From assembly GCA_029258245.1 (NCBI GenBank), contig JARHZK010000206.1, forward strand, positions 1 to 35,279: 35,279 nt of DNA, written 5' to 3'. Below are positions 7,857-18,000 of this stretch, in pieces. The notes under the pieces were generated by a model. It had not been told where the DNA came from and searched no databases. It was given only the letters and a program-made list of their open reading frames with translations. Numbering within the stretch: the stretch's first letter is position 1; each line of letters starts with the position of its first letter. The DNA is from Longicatena sp. (GTDB lineage Bacteria > Bacillota_I > Bacilli_A > Erysipelotrichales > Erysipelotrichaceae). The translations under genes and the position numbers were made by a program.

Positions 7857-9971
7857 TCATTTATTTTCAAGTACAATAACACTATATGGTTCTATATTTA
7901 CTTTTTGAATTAAAATATCTTCTGATTTTTCATTATAGTACACTAATCGATATGCTTCTTTTAAATCATATGTAAAAACTTCTGCGGATGGGTTAAAGAA
8001 CATAATCAACTTTTTTTTGTCATCATTTATTTTATATACTAACACTTTATTTTGAATTGTATCAAAACACACATAATTTTGTACTTCTTGACTACTAGAA
8101 TATCTTAAGCATGCATATTTTTTACGAATATTTATCAATTCCTTTGTACAATCAACAATATTTTTATATTGATTTCTTCTTTGATAATCTAATTGGTTAA
8201 TATTATCGCTTTCTTCATATGTATTAGCAAGTCCATGCTTAGTTCTTGCAAATTCCTGTCCACTATGAAGAAATGGAATTCCTTGTGCTAATAAAACAGC
8301 TGCAATCATCATCTTATGCTTTGCAATGCGAACTTCCTTAGTATCTTCCTTACAGCATTCTTTTAACTTATCCCAACTCGTCATGTTATCATGACACTCT
8401 ACATAATTAATAACATTTATTGGATTTTCAAATAACTTTTCCATTCCTACGTTTGTACAGCTGCCAACAAAGCAATTTTTCATAATATCGATAAGATATA
8501 AAGCTCCTGTGCAATACCCTTTTATACTAACTTCATTCGTCGCTGTACGTCCTTTAGTAACATCTCGAAATCGATCTGAAAAATGTCCAATATATGGCAT
8601 CATTCCATTATTATAAATACTGGCTCTTTCTTTAAAATCAAGAAAACTCGGCATATCCCAGCCTTCTCCATATACCATAAAATTCGGGCGAATCAAACGA
8701 CATTCTTTTTCTATTCGATTCATTGTATCAACATCTAAAATTCCCATCAAATCAAATCGCAATCCATCAATATGATATGTTTTAACTAAAAATTTACATG
8801 TATCTACAATATATTTTGAACACATTTTTCTTTTACTATCGATATCATTTCCACAAAATGTTCCATTTGAAAAATCACCATGATCATTCATCTGAAAATA
8901 ATAATTTGGAACTGTTTTTTCAAAAAAACAATTTTCTTTATCATATACATGATTAAATACAACATCCAAATTCACTCGAATCCCAGCTTTATGACACTCT
9001 TCTATTAATTTCGTAAACTCAAATATTCTACTATATGGATTTTCTGGCTCTGTACTATAACTACCTTCTAATACGCGGAATTGTACCGGATCATATCCCC
9101 AATTATAATGTATCCATGGATGCATTTCATCAACAGAACCAAAGTCCATTACTGGTAATAATTGTACATGAGTTACTCCTAGTGATTTTAAATACGTAAA
9201 ACCAGTATTCATCTCTTTTGTTTGTTCATTTTCTTCTACAAAACCAAGAAAAGTTCCTGGATGCAAAACTCCAATATTATTCTGCATCGTGAAATCACGA
9301 ATACTTGTTTCATAAATAATTGCATCACAGGAACTCTTCATCTCGGGTAATAAATATTCTTTAACTTTAATTTTAGATAAATCAACAATTGCTGAACGTT
9401 TTGAATTTTCAATAGAAGATACTCCATAAGGATCAATGGTTTCTTGCCATTTCCCATCCACCCTAATATGATACACATAGGTTGCATTCTCTAAATTTTC
9501 TGCTACTTGATAACGAAATACACCTTTATCATCACGTTTCATTTCATATACATAAATTTCATCATTCTTAAACACTTCTAATTTTACACGATATGCCGTA
9601 GGAGCCCATAAAGCAAATTTTGTTGTATAATCACTAAGTGAATATCCTAAATCATCTTGATCATAATAAAACATCTCATCAAATTTCTTAGTTTTTACAA
9701 TTGCACTATAGCGTAAAATTGTAGCACGCGCATGTTGATGTACTACATAATATTCATTTCCAATTTCCAATTCATCAAATACTGCCAATGTATACTTATT
9801 ATAATTATTATGTGTTGTTTCAATTGATTGAATATGCAAATCACACAAATGACCGTCATTATCTCTTAAATAAAATTTATTGCTTACCCCATCGTAAGAA
9901 TTATGTGACATAAATACAATAATTTTATCAAAATCATCGAAATATGCCTCGTAATAATCTTGCTGCCTCAT
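7857..9971 (-). CDS. pulA: Type I pullulanase (glycogen/alpha-glucan debranching, GH13)
   Basis: Hydrolyses alpha-1,6 branches of glycogen or limit dextrins left by phosphorylase. The 704-residue protein shows an N-terminal beta domain, a CBM48-like module at about 110-195, then the GH13 barrel. The type I pullulanase hallmark YNWGYDP is at 289-295. GH13 motifs are DVVFNH (336-341), GLRFDL with nucleophile Asp407, GEGWD with acid Glu436, and HDN with Asp528. There is no signal peptide or anchor, so it acts in the cytosol on stored glycogen rather than outside on dietary pullulan. It follows glgP after a terminator and has its own extended -10. Length is close to Bacillus AmyX (about 720), an alternative name. 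Confidence 0.95.
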   Translation of the reverse strand: MRQQDYYEAYFDDFDKIIVFMSHNSYDGVSNKFYLRDNDGHLCDLHIQSIETTHNNYNKYTLAVFDELEIGNEYYVVHQHARATILRYSAIVKTKKFDEMFYYDQDDLGYSLSDYTTKFALWAPTAYRVKLEVFKNDEIYVYEMKRDDKGVFRYQVAENLENATYVYHIRVDGKWQETIDPYGVSSIENSKRSAIVDLSKIKVKEYLLPEMKSSCDAIIYETSIRDFTMQNNIGVLHPGTFLGFVEENEQTKEMNTGFTYLKSLGVTHVQLLPVMDFGSVDEMHPWIHYNWGYDPVQFRVLEGSYSTEPENPYSRIFEFTKLIEECHKAGIRVNLDVVFNHVYDKENCFFEKTVPNYYFQMNDHGDFSNGTFCGNDIDSKRKMCSKYIVDTCKFLVKTYHIDGLRFDLMGILDVDTMNRIEKECRLIRPNFMVYGEGWDMPSFLDFKERASIYNNGMMPYIGHFSDRFRDVTKGRTATNEVSIKGYCTGALYLIDIMKNCFVGSCTNVGMEKLFENPINVINYVECHDNMTSWDKLKECCKEDTKEVRIAKHKMMIAAVLLAQGIPFLHSGQEFARTKHGLANTYEESDNINQLDYQRRNQYKNIVDCTKELINIRKKYACLRYSSSQEVQNYVCFDTIQNKVLVYKINDDKKKLIMFFNPSAEVFTYDLKEAYRLVYYNEKSEDILIQKVNIEPYSVIVLENK

Positions 9972-9989
9972 ACCTTATCACCTTAATTT

Positions 9990-9998
9990 ATTATAACA
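9990..9998 (-). promoter_or_regulatory. Extended -10 promoter of pullulanase
   Basis: TGTTATAAT on the minus strand (TATAAT at 9990-9995, TGT at 9996-9998), about 20 bases before the start codon, with no good -35. The transcript would carry a very short leader containing AAGGTGA as ribosome site. Confidence 0.5.
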
Positions 9999-10053
9999 GA
10001 TTTTTACCACATTTAATATATAACGTATTATTTCATTTCATACATATTTAGAC

Positions 10054-10082
10054 AAAAAGAACCTATAATATCCTATAGATTC
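10054..10082 (-). terminator. Intrinsic terminator of glycogen phosphorylase
   Basis: Minus-strand stem GAATCTATA (10074-10082) with TATAGGTTC (10059-10067), including one T-G wobble, followed by TTTTTG. It begins nine bases after the glgP stop. Confidence 0.7.
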
Positions 10083-10090
10083 TTTCTACT

Positions 10091-12505
10091 TTATTTTACT
10101 TCTATTGGGTCAATATGCCAAATTTCTTTAGCATATTCAGTAATTGTACGATCACTTGAAAAATATCCAGATTGAGCAATATTAATCAAACATGTTCTTG
10201 CCCAAGTTTCTTTATCAAGATAACGTTTTTCAATATTTTTCTGTGCATATACATATGCTTCAAAATCTGCTAATAATAAATATTCATCATTTTTAAACAT
10301 TAATTCATTATAAATTTGCTTAAAATCATTTGGATTATTAGAGAATGTATTATCTACAAAGCTATTAACAACTTTTTGAATATCTTGATTTTGATTATAT
10401 TTTTTCCATACATCATAAGAGTTTTCATGTCGAATCAAAGCAACGTCATCTGCTCTTAGTCCAAAAATTTCTGCATTTTCATATCCAACACGATCAACAA
10501 TTTCAACATTTGCACCATCCATTGTTCCAAGTGTAATCGCACCATTCATCATAAATTTCATATTACCAGTACCACTTGCTTCTTTTCCAGCAGTTGAAAT
10601 TTGTTCGGATACATCTGCTGCATTCATTAAGAATTCTGCAATAGATACCCCGTAATTAGGAATAAAAACAACTTTCATATACGGAGATACATCACTATCA
10701 TTATTTACCTTATTTGCAACACAATGAATTAATTTTATAACTTCTTTTGCAAATTGATAAGAAGGTGCTGCTTTTGCAGCAAAGATGAATGTTCTTGGAT
10801 AAATTCGGAAATTAGGATCTTGTTTCATACGAAAATATAAATGAATAATATTCATTACATTTAATAATTGTCGTTTATAAGCATGTAGGCGTTTTGCTTG
10901 AACATCAAAAATAGAATTAACATCAATATCTATATTCAAAGTATCTTTAATATACTTTGCCAATATTAACTTACGTTCCATTTTTACATCCATAAATTTC
11001 TTTTGTAAATCTTTATCATCAACATATTTCATTAAATCTTCCAATTTTTCAGGATGCGTTTTAAATTCAGATCCAATTGTATCCTCTAATAACTTTGTTA
11101 ATTGTGGATTCGAATATAGCAACCATCTACGATGCGTAATCCCATTTGTCTTATTATTAAATTTATTAGGATACAGAATATTAAAGTTTTTCATTACATC
11201 TTCAACTAAAATACGTGTGTGAAGTGCCGCAACACCATTTACACTATGAGAACCTATAATGGCAAGATTTGCCATGTGGATTTGTCCATCTTTAATAATA
11301 CAACATTCATTCATTAAATCCCCACGTCCAAATTCATGGGAACATGCATATTTAAATCGGCGATCAATTTCTTCAATAATCATATAAATACGTGGTAATA
11401 ATTCCCTAACATATTGTACAGGCCATTTTTCTAATGCCTCGCTTAATACAGTATGATTGGTATAAGCCATTGTATTTTTTACAATTCTCCAGGCATCATC
11501 CCATTCATAACGATAGTCATCTAATAAAATACGCATTAACTCAGGAATACACAATACAGGATGTGTATCATTTAATTGAATAGCTGTTTTTTCAGCAAAA
11601 TTATCTAATGTGGCATACGTATTCATGTGTGCTTGGATAATACTATTTAATCCTGCTGCCACAAAAAAATATTGTTGTTTTAAGCGCAATAATTTTCCAT
11701 GTTCTGTAGAATCATCTGGATAAACATTACTACAAATTTCACGTACTTGATTTACATATTCATTTAAATTTGCTGCATCACATGCATCATCCGCAACTTC
11801 AGCACTCCACAATCGTAAAGTATTTGTTACTTTCGTATTGTATCCAACAATAGGTACATCATATGGTACAGCACGCACAACTAAGTTAGGGACATGATTT
11901 ACAACTGTTTTTCCATCTTCACCAATCCACATATCTACATGACCACCAAATTTTACATTCACCGCATGCTTTGGTTTGCGCACTTCCCATACATTTCCTA
12001 ATGTTAGCCATTGATCGGGAACCTCAACTTGTTCGTTATTCATTATTTTCTGTTTAAACAAACCATATTCATAACGAATACAGTTTCCATTACCTGGTAA
12101 ATTTAATGAGGCTAAAGAATCAAGGAAACATGCAGCAAGACGACCAAGTCCACCATTTCCCAATCCAGCATCACTTTCTAGATTTTCCAATTCATTGATA
12201 TCTAATCCTAATTCAGCAAGTCCCTCTTTCACTAAATTATATATTCCTAAATTCATTAAGTTATTCGTTAAAAGGCGTCCCATTAAAAATTCCATTGAAA
12301 AATAGTACATTTGCTTACTTTGTTTTTCCGCAACTGAATTTTTACTATCATTCCAATGAATGCTAGCATAATCTCTAACCATTTCTCCTAAAACCATATA
12401 TTTCTCTGTGATATGAGCCTGTTCAAAAGAACGGCCGTAGCGTTCGATAATTCTTCTTTTAAATTCTTCTTGAAATTCTTTTTTGTTTTGAAATTCGTTC
12501 ATCAT
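10091..12505 (-). CDS. glgP: Glycogen/maltodextrin phosphorylase
   Basis: Releases glucose-1-phosphate from the ends of glycogen with inorganic phosphate and pyridoxal phosphate. The 804-residue product matches the family's usual length (about 800). The PLP lysine motif EASGTGNMKFMMNGA is at 642-656, with Lys650 as the likely Schiff-base residue. Other landmarks are YYFSMEFLMGR and GLGNGGLGRLAACFLDS near the N-terminus, and the DTHPVL, TNHTVL and AKRLHAYKRQ blocks. The start MMNEF has AAAGGAG nine bases upstream. Its product feeds the phosphoglucomutase at 24712-26406. The promoter carries two operator-like repeats (12583-12629), one of them nearly identical to the element at the glgB promoter. 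Confidence 0.97.
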   Translation of the reverse strand: MMNEFQNKKEFQEEFKRRIIERYGRSFEQAHITEKYMVLGEMVRDYASIHWNDSKNSVAEKQSKQMYYFSMEFLMGRLLTNNLMNLGIYNLVKEGLAELGLDINELENLESDAGLGNGGLGRLAACFLDSLASLNLPGNGNCIRYEYGLFKQKIMNNEQVEVPDQWLTLGNVWEVRKPKHAVNVKFGGHVDMWIGEDGKTVVNHVPNLVVRAVPYDVPIVGYNTKVTNTLRLWSAEVADDACDAANLNEYVNQVREICSNVYPDDSTEHGKLLRLKQQYFFVAAGLNSIIQAHMNTYATLDNFAEKTAIQLNDTHPVLCIPELMRILLDDYRYEWDDAWRIVKNTMAYTNHTVLSEALEKWPVQYVRELLPRIYMIIEEIDRRFKYACSHEFGRGDLMNECCIIKDGQIHMANLAIIGSHSVNGVAALHTRILVEDVMKNFNILYPNKFNNKTNGITHRRWLLYSNPQLTKLLEDTIGSEFKTHPEKLEDLMKYVDDKDLQKKFMDVKMERKLILAKYIKDTLNIDIDVNSIFDVQAKRLHAYKRQLLNVMNIIHLYFRMKQDPNFRIYPRTFIFAAKAAPSYQFAKEVIKLIHCVANKVNNDSDVSPYMKVVFIPNYGVSIAEFLMNAADVSEQISTAGKEASGTGNMKFMMNGAITLGTMDGANVEIVDRVGYENAEIFGLRADDVALIRHENSYDVWKKYNQNQDIQKVVNSFVDNTFSNNPNDFKQIYNELMFKNDEYLLLADFEAYVYAQKNIEKRYLDKETWARTCLINIAQSGYFSSDRTITEYAKEIWHIDPIEVK

Positions 12506-12575
12506 AAACTATTTCTCCTTTCAATAACATAATCACCTCAATAACGAAAACAATTCCAATATCTTCAACAAACCC

Positions 12576-12629
12576 ATTTTACAATATTTGATAATGAAAT
12601 ACAAATTTTTAATATTTGAAAACGAAATA
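12576..12629 (-). promoter_or_regulatory. glgP promoter with two operator-like direct repeats
   Basis: -35 TTGTAT (12599-12604), 17 bp, -10 TAAAAT (12576-12581). The spacer is filled by AATATTTGATAATGAAATA (12583-12601). A second copy, AATATTTGAAAACGAAATA (12611-12629), lies just upstream of the -35, 28 bp away and identical at 17 of 19 positions. Read on the minus strand, the core TTTCATTATCAAA of the first copy matches the glgB element TTTGATTATCAAA at 12 of 13 positions. Placement between the promoter boxes suggests repression. Confidence 0.6.
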
Positions 12630-12648
12630 ACTAGAATTCATTCGAACT

Positions 12649-13743
12649 TCACATATTTTTTACTAAATTTTCTATAAAAGAAACAACGCGTTCTAGATTT
12701 TTACCATCAGAACAATCTATATATTTATTTTTTATTGTACATGCATTATTATGCTCATTTTGTATTAACTTTATTAATTCACTTTCATTTTTCGCAATAT
12801 TTCCATCCATAAATACCTCAAAGTCTACAAAACAACCACGATTCTTTAAATATTCATCTAAATCTGGAGTATAGGCATAAATTGGTTTATTTAACAAAGA
12901 AAAATCAAACATTACAGAAGAAAAATCAGATATTAAGCAATCTGCTATACTAAACAGTTCATGTAATACTTCATTGGTCATATTTATTATTTTAGATGAA
13001 TTCTTATATTCTTCATGCGCTAATAAAGGATGACATTTATAAATAATCCTATATTCATCACCTAACCCTACTAGTATTTTATCTAAATCAATGTTTACTT
13101 TACTTACTCCTTGATAGATATCTCCTCTAAAAGTTGGAGCATATAAAATAATTTTCTTATCTTTCAATTCTGGATACTTTTCAAGCAACTTTGCTTTTGC
13201 CTGATTCCTATAATTCATATCAGCAACACAATCAAGTCTTGGCATTCCAATAGGAACAACTTGATTTTCTTCTACATTAAATGCTTCGCTATATGGCTTT
13301 TTCCAATATTCTCCATTTGAAATAACATAATCATAATTAGCAATTGGATAAGATCTTTCAATCACATTTCCAAATTTTTTTATTGCTCCAGTTGCATGCC
13401 AAATTTGAATCACAATGACTCCTTTTCTTTTAAATTTGCTAATTACAAAGTTATTATCATTAATAATAACTACTTTTGAAGTATTAATTAAAAACAACTG
13501 TTTAATTGTATTTAAAAAATAACAAAAATTTGTCCATAAATTGTTTTTATTAAATTTTGTTAAAACACATGATATCTTATAATTCTTTTGCTTCAATTCA
13601 TCATAAATCATTTTCATATCTGATTCTAAAACATTACTCTCTAAGGATACAAATGTAATTTTATGTTGATTAATTGGAATCAATTTTACAAAAAAATTAA
13701 AAAAAGACAGAACTATATTTAATATAAAAATTTTTAATCCCAT
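12649..13743 (-). CDS. CDP-glycerol glycerophosphotransferase family protein (TagB/TagF-like)
   Basis: Last gene of the teichoic acid run. The 364-residue protein has an N-terminal hydrophobic, basic segment (IFILNIVLSFFNFFVKLIP) for membrane association, and a Glyphos_transf domain with IWHATGAIKKFG near residue 115, ILYAPTFRGD, YKCHPLL and SDFSSVMFDFSLL. The catalytic His and the DxSS region are kept, but the usual HGTP motif is HATG, as in a subset of primase or polymerase homologues. I take the ATG at 13743, one base after the upstream stop, with GGTGG upstream; a TTG at 13770 would overlap that gene. It may add the first glycerol phosphate (TagB role) or extend the chain. The role is inferred only. 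Confidence 0.85.
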   Translation of the reverse strand: MGLKIFILNIVLSFFNFFVKLIPINQHKITFVSLESNVLESDMKMIYDELKQKNYKISCVLTKFNKNNLWTNFCYFLNTIKQLFLINTSKVVIINDNNFVISKFKRKGVIVIQIWHATGAIKKFGNVIERSYPIANYDYVISNGEYWKKPYSEAFNVEENQVVPIGMPRLDCVADMNYRNQAKAKLLEKYPELKDKKIILYAPTFRGDIYQGVSKVNIDLDKILVGLGDEYRIIYKCHPLLAHEEYKNSSKIINMTNEVLHELFSIADCLISDFSSVMFDFSLLNKPIYAYTPDLDEYLKNRGCFVDFEVFMDGNIAKNESELIKLIQNEHNNACTIKNKYIDCSDGKNLERVVSFIENLVKNM

Positions 13744-13744
13744 A

Positions 13745-14941
13745 TCATTTACCACCAAAAACAATATCAATTACGCGTTTTGATGCATTTCCATCCTCAT
13801 GATTATTAAAATAAGCATTAAACTCTTTAAGCTTTTCGTAATTATATACATGATTTGAAATGTCATCTAACATCATTTCTTCTTTTTCATAAATAGTTCC
13901 AGGTAAATCTTTATAAATATCAATATAGAAACCTCTCAATTCCTCTTTATAGCTTTCAATATCATACATATAAAAATATATTGGACGATTTAAAATCGCA
14001 TAATCGAAGAAAACACTTGAATAATCTGTAACCAAAGCATCCGCTATAATATATAATGAGCTAATATCAACACTTGCATCAATTGAATATAAAAAGCCTT
14101 CTAAAGAAGTATCTTTTTTATATTCATTAATGATCAAATAATGTGGCTTAAATAATAGAACATATTCATCGCCAAGTATATTTTTCCATTTATGGAAATC
14201 AGCTTCTAATTTAAAAGTATATCCTTTCGTAACATACTGATTATCCCTCCAAGTAGGTGCATATAATAAAACCTTTTTACCCAAAGGAATATTTAACATC
14301 TGTTTAATAGCTATTGCATCTTCCGTACTAGCATTACTTAAAATATCATTTCTAGGATACCCTGTTTCAATTAAACGATTTTGATCAATTGCAAATGCAG
14401 ATTGAAAGATCTTAGTACAAAATGTGTTAGGGGAAATCATATAGTTATATCTAGCCACATCAATATCATATGTTTTATACATCTCATCTGCGCTCATTTG
14501 ACTTCTATAAAAAGTTGCATCCTTATCAACTTGAATATCATGTCCTAATCGTTTTAATGGTGTTCCATGCCATGTTTGTAAATATATTTGATTTTTCTTT
14601 TTCGAAATATACGTTGGCATCTTGCAATTAAAAATCCAATACTTAGCCTTTGACATATAATAAAAATATGGAATACTATAATACTCGATTATTTTTGCAC
14701 CTTTAATTTTTAAATTTACTTTTTTATGATGCTTTATAGCCCATATAAATTTATAATCTTTAAATCTTTCATCTTTTTTCATTTCTTCATAAATAGCCTT
14801 TGGATTATCTGAATATCCTCTACCATGAAATGAAATAAATATTACTGTTTTATGATCTATTGGTACGAGTTTATAAGTTAAATGATATAAAATATAAATA
14901 ATTTTGCTTATTATTTTCTTTAGAATTTTCAATATTTTCAT
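13745..14941 (-). CDS. CDP-glycerol glycerophosphotransferase family protein (TagF-like)
   Basis: The 398-residue protein transfers glycerol phosphate units from CDP-glycerol to a lipid-linked teichoic acid precursor at the inner membrane face. Landmarks: a basic amphipathic N-terminus (KILKILKKIISKIIYILYHL), IFISFHGRGYSDNPKAIYEE, QTWHGTPLKRLG near residue 125, LLYAPTWRDNQ, LLFKPHYL and VTDYSSVFFDYAILNRPIYF near 310. These are the canonical HGTPLK and DYSSVxxD motifs of TagB/TagF enzymes. It is translationally coupled to the next gene (13743). It is separated from the tandem enzyme upstream by 79 bases holding a strong hairpin. A single-module enzyme of this length could be a primase or a polymerase. 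Confidence 0.9.
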   Translation of the reverse strand: MKILKILKKIISKIIYILYHLTYKLVPIDHKTVIFISFHGRGYSDNPKAIYEEMKKDERFKDYKFIWAIKHHKKVNLKIKGAKIIEYYSIPYFYYMSKAKYWIFNCKMPTYISKKKNQIYLQTWHGTPLKRLGHDIQVDKDATFYRSQMSADEMYKTYDIDVARYNYMISPNTFCTKIFQSAFAIDQNRLIETGYPRNDILSNASTEDAIAIKQMLNIPLGKKVLLYAPTWRDNQYVTKGYTFKLEADFHKWKNILGDEYVLLFKPHYLIINEYKKDTSLEGFLYSIDASVDISSLYIIADALVTDYSSVFFDYAILNRPIYFYMYDIESYKEELRGFYIDIYKDLPGTIYEKEEMMLDDISNHVYNYEKLKEFNAYFNNHEDGNASKRVIDIVFGGK

Positions 14942-14955
14942 CTTACTTACCTAAT

Positions 14956-14986
14956 AAAATAGAATCAAATAACTTGATTCTATTTT
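14956..14986 (-). terminator. Strong hairpin inside the teichoic acid gene run (terminator or attenuator)
   Basis: Perfect 13-bp stem AAAATAGAATCAA (14956-14968) / TTGATTCTATTTT (14974-14986) with a 5-base loop, 34 bases after the stop of the 1111-residue gene and 14 bases before the next start. The T-rich far arm continues into TATTAGG on the minus strand. No promoter is seen between the hairpin and the next gene, so partial read-through is the likely way the two last genes are expressed. It could instead stabilise the upstream mRNA. Confidence 0.6.
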
Positions 14987-15020
14987 CCTTTCTTTTGATT
15001 TGTTAAAAGTTAAATCTTAT

Positions 15021-18000
15021 TTAAATAATTTCATCTTCCTTTAAAAAAGATATTAACCTATCTGTATTTTTACCATCATGATACTGTACTAAATTTGTAT
15101 AATTTTTGATAAATTTTGAATTTTGTTTTTCTAAATAATTTCTATTAAATACATTTTTCAAATCCTCTTTAGAATAACAAATATCTCCATATACATTATT
15201 TTCATTTAGCATAAGCTTTGTTGAAGGACCATAATTTTCTAAACATTGATTTTTTTCTTCCCAATAGAATATAACATTCGATCCTCGATAAAATGCATCA
15301 TATGCAATCGAAGAATAATCTGTAATCAATACTTTTGTTTCTTTTAAAATATCATCGTATTTAGACGTAACATCTAAATATTTTTTTAATTTGAAATCAG
15401 CATCTTTTACAGCATCAAAAAATAAAGGATGTGGTAAAATTGTTATTTTTTCATGATATTCCTCTGGGATTGCATCAAAAATACGACAAATCATTTTATA
15501 GTATGCAGTACTTGAAAAATCGTACCTAGCTTCATTATATTCCCATGGTCTCCATGTAGGCATAATCACTATTCGATCTGCTCCGTCGTTTAAAATGTTT
15601 CGATCATACTTTGGTAAACCACTAATATAAATATATTCAGGAAGATACTTTCCTAATTCAATAAAATGTCTAGCTTCTTCCTCTGATGAAGTAACAACTC
15701 TAAACTTACCATCTGTCTTTTTAGGCTTAAAGAATTTTCTTGACTCTGAATCAAGTGAAATCATATACATAACTCCATGCTGTAAAAAAACATAATCTAA
15801 TTTCTTGGATGCTAATTTTTTTAAAGCGTAATGATTAATAATTCGTAAATCAATAGCATGTACAAGTGCCTCAGAACCAATGAATGTATTTGATTTAAAG
15901 AAATATAAATAATGTTTAAAAGAATATTTATATATTAAATTATGGCGATATTTTTCTTTTATATTTGATAAATATGGATAAGATTTATCTATGATAAAAT
16001 ATGCCGATTGATACCCTTGATCCATTAATTTTTCATATAATACAGATGCACTTTCTTCATATCTACTAGATTCTTTTTCAAATAATAAAATAATTTTTTT
16101 CGTAACCATGATTTTTGACAAATAATATGCAAAAAACAATTTTACTCTTTCTTTAAATAAATCTGTAACATTTTGTTTCCGTACTGTTAAATAAATCGTA
16201 TTTTTCGCTGTTTCTCTAATATAAGCAACGGTTTCATATTGTGGTATACTATATAATTTTTTATGTTTATTTTTCCCTTTTTTTCTATGAAAAATATTAT
16301 ATCGAATTCCTTTTTCTAATCCATATCCACTTTCATCTGCATAATAAATATATAACTTATTCTGGATTCCTAAATTTAAAATAGATAATTCATCCATACA
16401 GAAAGAATATCGAATGATATCGTAACCAAAAACACTGCAAATTTTCTTTACTTTGCTTGTAACCACTGTATCTCCAACTTTTATCTTTAAATCATCATAT
16501 GCAAACGGGAAAATTTTTTTAGCGACAGCAATTGCAGAATATGTAATTCCTGATCTACGATTTCTTTGTCGGGCACAAATATTTCCTATTTTTAAACTAC
16601 GATTATAACAAGTTTTCTTATTTTCTTCATCATATAAACCCATCACATTATCACTTTCATGTGAAATAACTTCATCATAATACATGTTTAAATAAGTCTT
16701 CATATTTGAGAATTTTGATCCATAATTTTGAAGTCCCACTACAACATTATTTTGGAGATGTGCAATTAACTTAGCTTTGGATTGTGCTCCCATTCGATAC
16801 ATATATTCAGGTTTTCCTGAATAATAAATAAATTTTTTAGGATTAATATGATAAAATAACCGATTCCATTCCTTTGTATAAGCATTTACTAACGATTTAT
16901 CAAAAAGTTTAGAACATAAATTTATCCTCATACTAAGAATTGATTTTATTTTATCTAAAATTGTTAATTCATATTTATTAACTAAAGCTAAATAATTTAT
17001 ATTATGAGGTATTGTTTTTAAAAATTCTGTAACAGTTTTTGTTATCTTACCACGAAAAACCAGTATAACATTTTCTTTTTGATATTTTTGTGAATAATCG
17101 ATTAAATAATCATATAACAAAGCATTCAATTGTTTATTTTTTAAATTTCCTGCATAAACTAAAACATTTTCTTTTCCATTATTTTCTCCATCTTCTATTA
17201 CTAAATCAGATTTCCCGTTTATCATTAAATCTAATATTTTTTCAGGATTATTAACATTTTGATACATACAATATGTATGTAAAAATGATTCCATATCATA
17301 ATTGATTGGTGAATTAATTTCCTTAATCAACCCATCTACATCATTATGGATTGGAAATGGTAAATTAGTAATAGGAAAATAGGTACCTCTTTCTGCCATA
17401 TATTCATCCAAGTCATATGTAAACAAAGTAATTTTTCTCTTCGTTATTGCAAAATCAAAAAATACACTTGAATAATCCGTTACCAATTGATCACAAATTG
17501 ATAAAAAATCATATGTCTCATATTCACTTGGAAACGGACGTATGTGTTTATATTTACTATAATCCATTACGTTTCCAACTAAAAAATGTAAATTCACATA
17601 AAATATTTGATTATTATTTAGTTTTTTATCAATTTTCGAAAAATAATTATGCAAAATTTCCTTTTGTTCTGCAGCATCCGCGGTTCTATTTCCACCGCGC
17701 CAAGTTGGCATATATGCGATTAATTGAAAATTATCAAGATGTAACTTACTTCTTAATTTAGCAGATTCTTCTCTTCTTAAAAATGCACTATTTCTAGGAT
17801 AATCGCATAATAAAACTTTGTTACTAAAAAGATTTGCTAACATGTAGTCATGCATAAATACATCTCTTGTAAACTTATTTGGAAATAGAGCGTAATCACT
17901 CATCAAATAATTCTTTTGAATATTTGCTAATGAAGTTGCATTTTCTATATCACTTTTCCCCAATGTTTTCAATGGTGTTCCATGCCATGTATTTAAATAA

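Noticed and set aside
7705-7908. Plus-strand 67-codon frame
   Set aside because: It overlaps the end of the pullulanase gene on the other strand, has low-complexity AT-driven composition (Phe, Ile, Asn, Tyr) and no ribosome site.
10028-10049. A copy of the glgP/glgB operator upstream of pullulanase (TATTTCATTTCATACATATT)
   Set aside because: It needs a one-base gap and lies in the opposite orientation about 45 bases upstream of the promoter; the match is too weak to claim.
12530-12555. cre site in the glgP leader or in the second glgP repeat
   Set aside because: Only half of the cre consensus (TGAAAACG or CGAAAACA) matches; the other half-site is absent.
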